DNA of 64,000 nt, taken from NCBI RefSeq assembly GCF_958450345.1, contig NC_088780.1, positions 134,988,226 to 135,052,225 of the forward strand. Direction: 5' to 3'. Made by a program: the position numbers and the translations under genes. The first letter of the stretch is position 1. Every line of letters begins with the position of its first letter. This DNA is from Calliphora vicina (Eukaryota; Arthropoda; Insecta; Diptera; Calliphoridae). The notes below the pieces were generated by a model. It made no database searches and had not been told where the DNA came from. It saw only the letters and a list, made by a program, of their open reading frames with translations. Below are positions 22,061 through 34,739 of this stretch, in pieces.

Positions 22061-22543
22061 CCCTCTAACCCGCAAGAGTGCCTCAAGGCATGCATTACAA
22101 AACACCAATTATCTCATAAAGTAATTATAATTTTTTTTTTAAATTTAACCGTGACTTTAGTTACAGATTTGTTAACATTTCCCTCGAAGGTCGAAATGCA
22201 TTCTGACTTTTAGTTTTTGTTCTGTTAGCTGTTTTGCGAGTGATGTCATAATTTTAGCATGTGAAATTTTGTGTGTAATTTTTTTCTTTTTTTTTAAATC
22301 AAAGTTTTACTAACTTTTAGTCGGCCGATCTATTCGAAATATTTTCTATTAATTCTTTTTCATTAGTTTTTCAATAAAATCGTATCATTATTATTGTTTT
22401 TTACACCTAAACCGGCAACAATGCCATGAGGCACTCTTCCCCATTTTGCACCTGGTTCCTAAACTTAATTTGCTAATTAGTTTCTGATGGCTGTTCAGAG
22501 TTCGAACATTTTTTTTAGCTTTTTAAGTTTGCGGGTAGGAGGG
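22061..22543 (+). mobile_element. piggyBac-type TTAA MITE, 483 bp
   Basis: Flanked by TTAA (22057-22060, 22544-22547). Left end CCCTCTAACCCGCAAG and right end (inverted) CCCTCCTACCCGCAAAC form terminal inverted repeats. No ORF. It is the uninterrupted relative of the element at 2534-4084, which allowed the nested insertion there to be mapped. Confidence 0.85.
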
Positions 22544-22547
22544 TTAA

Positions 22548-23605
22548 TAGTGAAGTGCTATGCAGACTGTGCCAATCGGTCATCTGCAATGACATCGTGG
22601 GTTGAAAATTCTCTAGTAGTAGTTCTCAGTGGCTAACTAAATCGACGTGGCGGAACTAGTTCAATGTGAAAATTATTTTAAATGCTTATTTTGCCACTCG
22701 CTAGATAATTTAAATTTTTGTATACGCGTGTGTTTTTTCCTCATATTTTTTAATTCTTGTTTGTATTTTTTACACACAATTTTTTTTTTTTTAATTTTTA
22801 ATCTTCAAACATTAAAGTATTAAAAATTCTATGGCGAATAAATCAAATAATTAAATGTACAAACTTTATGTTATTGGTGGATAGTTGCTCATTTACAGAA
22901 TCAGACTTAAGTGATATTGCTAGGCAATCATTTCAAGATTTAAGCGATAACTATATGATTTTGCATTCTTTATAAGGAATACTGACCAAGCCTATTCTCT
23001 CGTAAATGTACCAACAAATTTCGTATAACTACGTAGTTTGTTTTATTAAATTTAAAATTTTTTGCTGGTACTTGATGGTCGTTTTTATTTATATTTTATT
23101 TTTTGAAGGTCAAGATTGTTAAAGCAGACATCATTAAGTTTTATTTGACAACAAAATCCTCTCAGTAAATAGATTTTATTTCAACCAACAACAAACATAT
23201 GGTTTTTGTAATTTTTCTTATATTCCCATGGTTATCATCAAAAGTAAATTGTGGAAATTTTCTGGAAAAATACTTGAATCCTTTGCCAGGCAATTAATTT
23301 TAATCGTGCTTTTATTTATTTTTTTCATACTTTATTTATCATAATCACAAAATCATACACACATTATTGATGTAAAAATGGATGTAAATAAAAATATGCA
23401 GACTTACATAATATGAAAAATATTTACAAACTAGCTGTTGCTATTTACAAGTGATTTGTATTTCATATTTCAGTAAAAGAAAAAATAACACAAATTTGTT
23501 ATCAATTTATTGCATAAAAAATAGCTTCTACTTATGTAAATACGGTTATTATTATATGTAACAATAATTTAAACAATTATAATTGTTTCAATTAATAATT
23601 AATTA
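22548..23605. other. AT-rich intergenic DNA, no gene seen
   Basis: No ORF of note, RNA gene or clear repeat boundary. Confidence 0.6.
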
Positions 23606-25260
23606 ATCTATATATATAAAAGAGTAACGTTACTGACTGACTGATTCATCATCGCACAGTCCAAACGGCTGAAGCTAGAACCATGAAATTTTAACTGTGG
23701 GTTCCTCCCTCCCCAAAACGATCCGATGAGAAGGGATTTTTGGAAATTCGAACGTTTAGGGGGTAAAAAGGGTAAAAACGGGTAAATTCGGTAACCTTAT
23801 ATCTACAAAAGTAATAAAGATACAACAAAACTTAAAATTGCATGTTACTCCATTTAAAAAATAAGCTGACAGGTGTTTCGTACTTCTTCGAAATTCGAAC
23901 CTTTTAGGGGAGAAAACGGGTAAAAACTGTACTTTTTTACTTTTTTTTGGCACCCTATGTATCTTTTAACCCAATAAACATAGAAACAAATTTTAAATCG
24001 TATTCTTTACTAATCAAAAATAAAAAATATAAGTTTGGTACTTTTTGGAAATTCGAACCCTTAAGGGATAAAAATTGTGTTTATTTTTGGTACTTTTTCA
24101 TAAAATATGTTTTTTTTTATAATTTGACATAGAGATACGAATATATTATTATGAACTCCCACTACGATGCAGATTTTTATTTGAATAAAATATTACCACC
24201 GCAATGGGTATAAAAAAGGTACCAAAAAGGGAATAAAATCGGGAATATATATTTTATTTGAAATTATTATGTCAATTTTGATCATTTTTTTAACATTGCC
24301 TCCTGGATTCATACAAAAATTAACTAACAGGGTGTTATTTGGAACTCGAGTGCCAGGTTTGGTACTTTTTTAAAATATATTTTTTCTTGGGCACATTAAC
24401 ACAGATTTTAGATTTGAGACATGTCTGTAGCATAAACAATTTTTGAAAAATGGAATATTTTTAAATTTCAAGGAGGAAAAGGGAAATTGGTACTTTTCTC
24501 CTAATTGTACTTTTTTAATATTTTAAATTTTAAATTTCACATATCGAAATTAAAGTTAGCTGATATGTATCTGAGTGAAGTTAGTGTTAGGAATAGGGGA
24601 TAATATTTAGGTACCAAAATGTGAGAACTGAACTATAGGTACTTTTTTATTGTTCTAATGGTACTTTTTGAATTTTCTATAACAATGGACTTAGAAACAT
24701 GAAATTGAGTGAGAAATCTAGGGGGAGACTTTTTTGTACTTTTTCTTTATTCGAATGGTACTTTTTGTAATTTTTTCACCAATGAATCTAGGAACTTGAA
24801 ATAAAGCTTTCATGAGCCCGAGTGGGAACGAATCCACAAGTGACTGCTTTTTGGTACTTTTTCTATATTCTAATGGTACCTTTTGAATTTTCTGTAATAA
24901 TGGACATAGAAATATGAAGTTAAGCATATATGGTCCTATGAGTGAGAATTCTAGGGGGAGACTTTTTGGTACCTTTTCTTTCGAATGGTACTTTTTGTAA
25001 TTTCTCCAATAATGAACCTAAAAACATGAAATAAAGGTTATATGGACCCGAGTGAGTGTGAAACCACAAGTGTGGGCTTTTTGGTACTTTTTCTATATTC
25101 TAATGGTACTTTTTGAATTTTCTGTAATAATGAACATAAAAATATGAAATTAGGAACATATGGTCCCAAATTAGTTAAAATTCAAGGGCATACTGGTACT
25201 TTTTATTTATTCTCATGGGTACTTTTTTGAATTTTCTATTATAATAGGTCCATTATTCCA
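23606..25260 (+). repeat. Helitron-like start followed by GGTACTTTTT minisatellite
   Basis: Begins 'tctatatatataaaagagta', the kind of 5' end seen in insect Helitron-like elements. From about 24480 the DNA becomes a tandem array of imperfect ~117-bp units centred on 'tggtactttttgaattttct' (copies near 24661, 24760, 24877, 24989, 25106, 25226), with alternating variants suggesting a ~230-bp dimer. Similar words occur inverted at 34740-35060. No coding capacity. Confidence 0.6.
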
Positions 25261-25314
25261 AAAAACGGAAAAATTTCAAAACCGCGGTTTTTTGATAATT
25301 TATTAAATATTAAG

Positions 25315-25721
25315 TGTTATAGAAAGTACACCACAGATGGCGTATGCATTAGTAAGATCTAGAATATTCGAATTTTGACAGTTAAAGAACAATCTAGAGT
25401 GCAGATGGCAGTGTTATAAATAGTGGCAGAGGTTGCAGTCGTGAGTCAGTTTATCAACTGAGTTCCTTAAAGTGTGTTGTGTTTTTTTTTCAATTGAATT
25501 CGTGTACATTATAAAGTGTGTCTTTATTTCTGTGAATTTATAAACGTGTATAAAAAAAACACTGAGTGACTATTTAATTCGGTTGTTGTTGTACATTTTA
25601 AATAAATAAAGAGTTGTTACAATTTTTAAACTACTAAACGGCTTTTATTTGCAATCAAAAGTATCCGGTTTATTTAAAGGAAATAAACCAACCAGCGTTT
25701 TGAAAAGGTTAAAACGTAACA
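25315..25721 (+). mobile_element. Solo LTR or LTR fragment related to 3316-3962
   Basis: Starts TGTTATAG and ends CGTAACA. Contains 'agtacaccacagatggcgta', a TTATAAATAG promoter-like box and an AATAAA-rich stretch, all shared in reverse with the solo LTR at 3316-3962. The first ~240 bp of that LTR are missing here. No target duplication was found; a foldback element begins directly after it. Confidence 0.75.
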
Positions 25722-25727
25722 ATATAT

Positions 25728-27006
25728 ATATGGAAAAAATAGAGGGATATAAATATGTAACTTCTAAACGGTAAGTCCGATTCGAATGAAATTTCACAAG
25801 CGCAAAGAAGAAACTGTTGTCGAGTTTATGTTTTGAACTTGGACCTCATGGACCCACCAGGGGCGCGACCAAGGGTCCTCAAACTAGGACACCTCGGGTA
25901 TGTTATATATTTAAAACGATCCTATTTCTTCGTTTGTGTTCCGATTTCAAAAAATACACATATAGAATCTCCTCATCATTTTTACCCACCAGTTTTTTGA
26001 TAACAGCGGATCCAAATATTTCTCGATTTTCTCCGATTTTCCTGTGTCAAATAGCAAAAGAATTGTTTAAAAATAATGACTAAGTCCAAAGTTCTATGCA
26101 TTATTTTTTTGGGAATGAAGTACTTTTTTTCTTTTTAAGTTATCGCAAAAAATTTCTAAGGAATTTATATCTTTTGAAAAACTAACTTTTCATAAAATAT
26201 TTTAAATGAAAAAGAATTTGAAAATTGTTGATACCGAGGGTACCAGGTCCAGTCAAAAAACGTCTTTTTTATGTAAAATTCAACTTTAGGGCAAAAATTT
26301 TCAAATTGCATATTCGATATCAAAATAAAGTAACCGATTTTAGATGGGCCAATATGTTTTTAATTATTTTGTAAAGGGTTCCGATAACCCCAACCATGCT
26401 ATGGATATTATAGCCAAAAAACTAAAAATTCCCATTTTTGAGATTTATCAACACTTTTTTTGGAAATTGCAGGATTGCTTATAATAAATTTCAAAATTTG
26501 TTTTTATTTTTTCATTTTAAATAGAAAATTCAGCATAACTGTGAAATTTAACAAAAAACTATTCATAAATAAAAATTTAATTTCAATTTGAAAAATTTGT
26601 ATCTATGCTAAAATTTCATAAAACCATTTTTTGTCATATTTTTCAAAAAAGTCTTCTATGAATTTTTTAATTGTCAAAAGTTATATACATTTTTGAAAAG
26701 TAGACAAAATCCTCTATCCATGCACATATAATATGTCTGACTTATGTTTTTACGTGGCAAATTAATTAGAGAAAACTTAACAACTAGCTCAAACGAAGAA
26801 ATTGGATCGTTTTCAAAATGTAACATACTAGAGGTGTCCTACTTTGAGAACCCTTGTTCGCGCTTGATGGACCATGAGGTCCGAGTTCAAAACTTAAACT
26901 CGACAATATTTCCTCTTTATGCATGTGAAATTTCATTTAAATCGGACATACCGTTTAAAAGTTACATATGTATTTATTTCCCTCTAATGTTTTTTTCTAT
27001 ACCACA
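25728..27006. mobile_element. Foldback element with ~210-bp terminal inverted repeats
   Basis: The first ~215 bp (25728-25945, with 'aaacggtaagtccgattcga') recur inverted at about 26790-27006. The interior is AT-rich without an intact ORF. A second copy, truncated on the right, lies at 52813-53958, where the left end reads CAGTGGTATATTTGG. Family unassigned. Confidence 0.8.
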
Positions 27007-27245
27007 CTAGATCGCTCGGTCACATGTTGCAATATCTGTTAAAAATATTAAGAGAGAAATGGTTGTGAAGTTTTGCTCCAGCCGTCTTATAGTCCAGACC
27101 TTACCCGTCCGACTACTATTTGTTTCGATCGATGCAGAAAGCTCTCTCTCTAGGATATGCTTCACTTTCGGATACTCTGTTCCAAGAGTATCCGAAATTG
27201 GCCTCAAAAGATGAGCAGTTATTTCCCGAAAGATGGGAAAAGTAA
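27007..27245 (+). pseudogene. mariner transposase relic
   Basis: On the plus strand, in shifting frames, ARSHVAISVKNIKREM, then PSYSPDL, then ASKDEQLFPERWEK match in order the conserved C-terminal half of mariner transposases. Frame shifts and the short length make it inactive. Same family as the relic at 18243-18545. Confidence 0.7.
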
Positions 27246-28168
27246 AAAAAATTTAACATTTCGGGTTTTAGATTTGCATGAAATTTTTTGATTTTTTTTT
27301 TGTATCAAAAATACACATCAAAACTCGACTTTGAGATGACGAAACAAATGTTGGCCCATGGGAGCATTGAATTTCGAAAATTTCACAACAAGGCCAACCT
27401 AATGTAAATGTTGCCAACTTAAATGAAATTTTATTAAATTTTAAGATAATATTTCTGAAAATTGTTGTCCTTTAATATTCATTACAATTTTAACACACTT
27501 CTAAAGTACTCGGTTTAATTTAGAGAATTTCATTTATAAAATGGTGTATTTTTAGAATTTAGTTTAATTATATTTAAAATGTATTTGGTATTGTTATCTC
27601 AATGTAAAGGCTTCACTGAATTTATTATTTATCCACTTTATAAACCTATCACTTTAAATTTAAAATAGCTTGACAGCATTTCCTTTACGAACCACTGCTA
27701 CCTACACAGGTCATAACAGATGTAAATTTGAAATTTTCTTATTGTTGCTCAACTCAGTAAAATGGCTCAACGAGTTCTTTTTCTTTTTAATAGGATTACG
27801 TTGTTTTCATTGCTAACTCAAACAGTTTTCAAGGACGAAAGGACCTTCGTACATAAACACATATCAACAGCTGTTAGAAAAACATCGTATTTTTCTTTAG
27901 TTTTTCTAAAATGTTATTTGTACGATGAAGAAGAACTTCACGAGGTCAGCTTCATATGAAATTTATTTGAATTTTACACCACTGTGATGTGTATGAAAGG
28001 GTTTGCAAAGGGATTTATTTTGTAGAGTATGTAGACAATTTAATGTGAGACTTTTATGTGGTCAGACATATGAGTGATAGTTTAAGATATGCTTTTTGTT
28101 TTTCTGCACGAGACAGGTCAGGTTTTTTCTTGGAAAAATAAATATAGTGTTTTGGCTATTATATATAG
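27246..28168. other. AT-rich intergenic DNA, no gene seen
   Basis: No supportable ORF or repeat boundary; short open frames only. Confidence 0.55.
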
Positions 28169-31019
28169 CACAGTACAACACATTATTTTGGGACTCAATT
28201 CTGACAATTGCACGTGAAAGTAGCCCCAAAAATAAGAACTTCTGCATCATTAGTTTTGTCAAGTTGGCTGCCGTATTAATTTAATGGCCATACGAATTTT
28301 TTTTCCTCAAGGTGGATTTTTATCACTTTTTCTATATTTTAACACGGTTATATCTCGTATACCGTACGAAATATCTCTTTTGTGGCTGAAGCAAAGTTGT
28401 AGATATTGAATAGTAGAAAAAAAAGTGCGGAACATACCTACCCGAAAAAGGTGCATCCAGTGCCTTAAAAATCGCAAAAATGCCAATTTTTTTTTTAAAT
28501 TTTTTACCAATTTTTCACCTTTTTTGCTCAATAGCTGGATTACAAATCCAATTATGGACTGATCACCATGAAATTAGGTCGTGTGATTTGTGTCTATATA
28601 AAAGTTATTTATCATGAATTTTGTATGTATACCATAATTTTTAACAGATTTATTCACTTTTAAGTGATTTTCGGAAGCTGGTCTTATATGGGAGCTATGA
28701 ATAATTATGGACCGATCATAATAAAATTTTTTGACATGAATGTTGTATATATAAAACTTATTTGGAGCGAAATTTGTGTATATACATTAGAGTGCTCCAA
28801 GATTGTATGGACGAAAAAAACTTTCTAGGTACAGGCCGTCCCCCCCTCTAGAATTGTTCTATGTATTGTAGAAACACGTTGTGTAAAATATTAGGATGAT
28901 AGGATAACGTTAACTTGTGGGTCAACGACGCTGAAGTTTTGAGGTGCATTTACAAGGGGAAAATATGCAATTTTTTCAGTTTTTGTAAAAATTTTGCCAT
29001 TAAATAATGACTTTTACAATTTAATTTAAAAGAATCGAAATGTGTACGTAATTGTCGTTATAATAAGATATAAAAGACAAAAATTGGTGAAAAAATGTTA
29101 AAGTTATTAAAAAATCGCCAGGCCATTACCGTGTCTCAGGCCACTAGAACAAGAAATTTATGAACGAAATTAACATATTTTGAGAAAAATTAAAATAAAA
29201 GCTTATTTTTACTTAAAATATATCCATATTTACTTGTATATGAGTTTTTGCCCTCGTAGGATACCGTTAACCTATTCGCAGGTATGACCAAAAAAATTAA
29301 AGTACTCTTAAGCGTTAATTTCCATTTTTGTACTGTTATTGTGAATACTAGACTTCATTTTATATTTTTCTTAAGTTTCATCAAAATCGGCCCAAAAATA
29401 TATATTTCGCTATCTTTCCATGAGGAATTCCAAATATTGAAAAAATTTACCTTTGACCTTCACGATTTAAGGGTTAAAGTTTTCCGATTTTAGTAAAACT
29501 TTCAGACTATATTAAAAATTACCTGGACTATATTATTCTGAATAGCTTTTACTTAAAAATCATTACAGTAATGAAATTCTGGTCATTCCCCAAAATATGG
29601 CCAAAAAATTAGTTTTTCTCGAAAATCGCAAAATTTATATCGCAGGTACGGAAAAACTATAGGAGGTATTGACATAGTTTTTTCACATTTTTATTCCCTA
29701 TTATGTTGTCAATAAATCCCCATGTGATGATCAAAAAATTCTGAAATTTGTTTAACAAAATTTTGAAAAATTTTAAATTGGAGTTTTGAAACTGCCGTTA
29801 AAAAAATTTAATTTTTTTGGTCATACCTGCGAATAGGTTAACGGTATCCTACGAGGACAAAAACTCATATACAAGTAAATATGGATATATTTTAAGTAAA
29901 AATAAGCTTTTATTTTAATATTTCTCAAAATATGTTAATTTTGTTCATAAATTTCTTGTTCTAGTGGCCTGAGACACGTTAATGGCCTGGCGATTTTTTA
30001 ATAACTTTAACATTTTTTCACCAATTTTTGTCTTTTATATCTTATTATAACGACAATTACGTACACATTTCGATTTTTTTAAATTAAATTGTAAAAGTCA
30101 TTATTTAATGGCAAAATTTTTACAAAAACTGAAAAAATTGCATATTTGCCCCTTGTAAACGCACCTCAAAACTTCAGCGTCGTTGCGCCACCAGTTAACG
30201 TTATCCTATCATCCTAATATTTTACACAATGTGTTTCTACAATACATAGAACAATTCTAGACGGGGGGACGGTCAAAATTCGCAATTTTATTTTTTTGGA
30301 GCACTCTAATATACATATATAAATTAAACATTTATGACCGATAAAGTCCAATTTCGGGAGGACATTTGTATGGGGGCTAGGTGATATAATGAACCGATTT
30401 CAGCCAATTTCAACAGTTTTCGTCCTTGGGCCGAACAAATTATATGTACCGAATTTGTTTATGATCGGTCCATAATTAGTCATAGCTCACATAAAAGACA
30501 CGCTTCCGAAAATCACTTTAAAGTGCATAAATCTGTAAAAAATTATGGTATACATACAAAATTCATGATAAATAACTTTTATATAGACACAAATCACACG
30601 ACCTAATTTCATGGTGATCAGTCCATAATTGCATTTGTAATCCAGCTATTGAGCAAAAAAGGTGAAAAATTGGTTAAAAAATATAAAAAATGGGCATTTT
30701 GGCGATTTTTAAGGCACTGGATGCATCTTTTTCGGGTAGGTATGTTCCGTACTTTTTTTCTACTATTCAATATCTACAACTTTGCTTCAGCCACAAAAGA
30801 GATATTCCGTACGGTATACGAGATATAACCGTGCTAAAATATAGAAAAAGTGATAAAAATCCACCTTGAGGAAAAAAAATTCGTATGGCCATTAAATTAA
30901 TACGGCAGCCAACTTGACAAAACTAATGATGCAGAAGTTCTTATTTTTGGGGCTACTTTCACATGCAAATGTCAGAATTGAGTCCCAAAGCAATGAACTG
31001 AAAAATGTTGTACTGTGTA
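28169..31019. mobile_element. Large foldback element containing a second foldback
   Basis: Outer ends CACAGTACAACA (28169) and TGTTGTACTGTG (to 31019) border inverted arms of roughly 530 bp (28169-28700 and 30470-31019), sharing 'ggcactggatgcat'-type and 'tcatggtgatcagtccataa' stretches. The loop holds the element at 28787-30313. No intact ORF. Its right edge is only 74 bp past the stop codon of the first lipase and about 40 bp past that gene's AATAAA. Confidence 0.8.
28787..30313. mobile_element. Inner foldback element, ~700-bp arms
   Basis: Ends TTAGAGTGCTCCA and TGGAGCACTCTAA. The arms meet near 29560 and share 'ggataacgttaac', 'ataccgttaacctattcgca' and 'cttatatcttattataacg'-like stretches, making an almost continuous palindrome. 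The arm sequence is related to 1-760 and 33301-34354. Confidence 0.8.
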
Positions 31020-31093
31020 GGGAAACCATTTTGAAGAGTTTAATTGCAAATATATCATATTTATTGGTAGTATGTTTAAAACAACAAAACAAC

Positions 31094-32187
31094 TTAAGCT
31101 AACTTGCCATAGGGAGCATCTTTGTTGACAGGTACATAGAAATCACCAGCCACCATGTAGGCATTGATGACGGCACCCATGCGAATGGAGCTGTAAGTGG
31201 AGCCACATTTCTTGGAAACGGCAGCTTCGTAGTTGGTGCACTTGATGGTGGAGAAGTCGTCCTTTTCAACAGCTTCGGCATAGTAGATAATGGAACGGCT
31301 GTGAGAGCAGGAGCCAGTAAGATCAGCACCGCAACCGGGTTGAGATTTGCCACCATTAGGATAGAAAGCGCCCTTGCCAATGGGTTTCAGGAAACCCAAT
31401 TTACCACCATTGGTTTGGATAGATTCAACGTAGTTGGCATCAGTGCTGGACAAGCGTTTGTCGGGTTTGTCATAGTTGAACAGGGGAAGGGCAGGGTCCA
31501 AACCGACAATGGTGTGAGCCTTACCCGATTTAATGTTCTTGCCAGTGTAGCCGGCAACATGAGCACCCAAACTGTGACCAATAATTTCCAAAGTGTCCAA
31601 TTTCAAACCGTAATTCTTGACCAAGAAGTCAACCAAAGCGGCTACCTTAACACCCACACCGGGAACAGCCAAAACCGAGGAAGCATAATCCACAGAACGG
31701 GCACGGCCCCAGTCTACAAAAATGAAATTGTATTCGCCTTGGGACAACCAAGCCTCACGCACACCAGAGTTAATGAATTCATCCTTGCCCGAGGACCAGC
31801 CGTGAATGGCAATACGAGTGGGGTTTTTGGCATTGAAGTTGGAGACACCAATGGTTTTTTTGGAGGCAGTAATTTCTTGTCCTTCTGTGGGATTGGACTT
31901 GGTGTACAAGTAGAAGGTAACGGGATTTGTGGATAAACGGCCTTCCATTACTTGCATATTTTCGAGATAGGCTTCAGCTTCATCCATATCCACCCATACA
32001 AAGGAGTCATCAAGACGGGGCACATACCAACCGTTTTCCCCATTAATACGTTCCTCTTCAGGGATAACGGAGGCAGTAGCTAAACCAAACAAACAAAAAA
32101 TGTCTTAGTCAAATTTTGGCAAAATTTATAAAAACGTTTAAACTTACCTGCCACAGCAAACAGAGAAATCAACAAGAAGTACTTCAT
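31094..32187 (-). CDS. Secreted lipase, phospholipase A1-like (paralogue 1)
   Basis: Two exons on the minus strand, 32187-32148 and 32079-31094, split by a 68-nt GT..AG intron; 341 residues. Exon 1 encodes the signal peptide start MKYFLLISLFAVA. The protein belongs to the pancreatic-lipase family: oxyanion-loop IHGW, nucleophile S183 in GHSLG, D208 in GLDPALPLF, H273 in SCSHSR. The D-to-H distance (65) is about 20 residues shorter than in pancreatic lipase, so the lid is missing, and there is no C-terminal PLAT domain; insect family members of this form act on phospholipids or short glycerides. An AATAAA on the minus strand (31060-31065) lies 29 nt after the stop; a foldback element begins at 31019. 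First gene of the eight-gene cluster. Substrate is not known. Confidence 0.93.
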
Positions 32188-32233
32188 GTTAACTGAATTG
32201 AATTCAATGGCTCATTTTTGGAAAATTCTTTAC

Positions 32234-32240
32234 TTTTATA
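32234..32240 (-). promoter_or_regulatory. TATA box of lipase 1
   Basis: TATAAAA on the minus strand, 47 nt before the ATG. The AACCCAC module of lipases 4-8 is absent. Confidence 0.7.
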
Positions 32241-32849
32241 CCTTTCTTTTGTTACTAATTTCCGTTCAAATATGTATTTAAACCATTGATTAAGTATTTT
32301 GTTGTATTCAAATGATAACTGGCAAATTGTTGTTGCATTCTGAATTGGTGCGTCTTTTTTTTCGAAATTTTAAAAATATTAATAAGTTGTCCGGCAGCTA
32401 TTAGCATTTTTTTGACTGTTGTTTGTTATCAATACAGGATAGAAATGGTTTTAGATAAGAAAACCAATTGAATTTAATTTTACAAATCATTGATTTCATT
32501 TCATTAATAAGGGAAATTGTTTTTACTATTTTTGTATTGTATTTAATATGAAAACAATATAAAGGTGGGCGGTTCTATTTGTTTTTCATAGATTGATTAA
32601 CGTCAGTTTTAAATAATCGCAAACTATTGCTGAAATGTCTAAAAACAACCCTGTTATCGCTATACGAATCTCAGTGATAGTTTTGTGTTATTAATTTAAA
32701 ATAAGTAGTATTTTTTTAATAAAAAATGATCTGGAGTATTCGGTCTATAAGCTTATGTATGTATGTTGTCATATACATATATGATTGCTAGACTAGAATA
32801 CTAGATCTTGATCAGATATATGTATATATAAGCGAGGAATGCATATACA

Positions 32850-33095
32850 TTATTTGTTTACTTTGTATACTACAAAAAAGTACTCTTTCGGTTTGAGTTC
32901 AGTACCAATTATAAAACTATATTCCTCATGACTGGAATCTGATGAATTAAATGATTTTTGGACAATCAGATAAGAACTAGGATTGTGTAAAGGTAGCTTT
33001 AGTGTCTTTTCGATTTCAACTGCCATAGATTCAATTATGGACCGGTTGATAGAATAATTTAAATTCATATAAAACTGGTCTATGTCCAATTTCAT
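32850..33095 (-). CDS. Hypothetical short ORF (81 aa)
   Basis: Open frame on the minus strand from the ATG at 33093-33095, extendable upstream without an ATG to about 33155. Composition looks protein-like (for example ESMAVEIEKTLKLPLHN) but I recognise no domain, signal peptide or catalytic motif, and no splice partner is evident. It lies upstream of lipase 1. It may be chance, a small gene or a transposon relic. Confidence 0.2.
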   Translation of the reverse strand: MKLDIDQFYMNLNYSINRSIIESMAVEIEKTLKLPLHNPSSYLIVQKSFNSSDSSHEEYSFIIGTELKPKEYFFVVYKVNK

Positions 33096-33300
33096 CACGA
33101 TATTAATTATTACAACCCTTTCCGTCCCAAGCAATTTCAAAATTTGCGGATTTCAGTGAACTTTTCGATCACATTTCTTGCACTCGTACACAAAATACTA
33201 AAGTAAATCGCACAAAAACATATTACAAAATGAAAAAGGAATAACACAAAATATTGAGACATTTAAAACAGTAAGAAAACCCCGTACATCTATATTAGGG

Positions 33301-34354
33301 TAGCCCTTAATAAACGAAAGTTGGATTTTGGATATTCTCACCCTTCAGTTTGGTGAACATTAGTAAAAAAATCATCCTGAAAAAATTTTAGGTAAATCGG
33401 TGGGGTTAAGACGTGAAATTTTGGGATGCATTTACAAGGGGGAAAATACATTTTTTCAGTTTTTGTAAAAATTTTGCCATTAAATAATTACTTTTGCAAT
33501 TTAATTTAAACGAATAGAAATGTGTACGTAATTGTCGTTCTAATGAGACATAAAAAATGGAAATTGTACAAAAAATGTTAGAACAAGAAATGTAGGAACA
33601 AAATTAACATATTTTGATAAATATTAAAATAAAAGCTCATTTTTACTTAAAATATATCCATATTTACTTGTATATGAGTTTTTATTTTCGTAGGATACCG
33701 TTAACCTATTCGCAGGTATGACCAAAAAAATAAAAATTTTTTAACATCTTTTCCATTTTAAAATTTTTAAAAATTTTGTTAAACAAATTTCAAAATTTTT
33801 TGATCATCTCATTGGGATTTATAGAGAATATAATAGGGAATAAAAATGTGAAAAAATTATGAAAATATCTCTTATAGTTTTTCCGTACCTGCGATTTAAA
33901 TTTTGAAATTTTCGAGAAAAACAAATTATTTGGCCATTTTTTGGCGAATGAGCTATATTTCCTTACTGTTATGAATTTTAAGTAAAACCTATTAAGAATA
34001 TTATAGTCCAGATAATTCTAAATCTAACTCTGAACGTTTTAATAAAATTGGAAAACCTTAAATCGTGAAGGTCAAATGTAAAATTTTTCTAAATTTGTAA
34101 TTTCTAATTTAAAGATATAGAAATGTTATTTATTTTTCGACCGATTTTGATGAAACTTAACAAAAATATAACATAAACTCTAGGGCTTATAATAACATCT
34201 CGAATAAATGCATCTCAAAACTTCAGAGGGCTTGCGGCACGTCTTAACCCCAACCGATTTACCTAAAAAATTTTCAGGATGATTTTTTTTACTAATGTTC
34301 ACTAAACTGGGGAGTGAGAATGGCCAAAATCCAACTTTCGTTTATTAAGGGCTA
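33301..34354. mobile_element. Foldback element with ~170-bp inverted ends
   Basis: Left end TAGCCCTTAATAAACGAAAG recurs inverted at the right (to 34354), followed inward by 'ttggattttgg' and the 'ggttaagacgtgaaattttg' region. The interior matches 1-760 and 28787-30313 although the ends differ from the latter. No intact ORF. Confidence 0.75.
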
Positions 34355-34355
34355 A

Positions 34356-34643
34356 TCTATATATATAAAAATGAAACATTCCATGTATGTAATGCCATCA
34401 CGTAAGAACGGCTTGAGCGATTTGGCTGATTTTTTTTTTATTCGATTCGAAATTTTCAGTAAAGAAAAAAAATTTAAAAATTTCGGGTAAAACTCGTAAT
34501 TTTTTTTTTTTTTTTTGGGTCCAGTCAACTGTAATAAAAAAGCCCCCTAAAGTATGCAGTACAAATTTAGATATTTTATTTGCAAATAAATAAGAACACG
34601 CAGGTGTATGTGGGTTGGAGAAACTTGAAGAACTAACAACTAG
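34356..34643 (+). mobile_element. Helitron-like non-autonomous element
   Basis: Starts TCTATATATATAAAAATG after an A and may end CTAG before a T at 34643, as Helitrons do; a convincing 3' hairpin was not found. The same sequence, interrupted, is at 20905-21900. No ORF. Confidence 0.45.
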
Positions 34644-34739
34644 TAATATATAAATGTCTCTTCAAAATACGTTAAATTTATCTACACATTTGTGTAGGCG
34701 GGGACGGAAAGGGATAATACAACTAGCGGATATCCAGCG

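Noticed and set aside
24480..25260. CRISPR-like array (repeats of ~117 bp)
   Set aside because: The repeats are imperfect and contiguous with no unique spacers, in a eukaryotic genome; it is a minisatellite.
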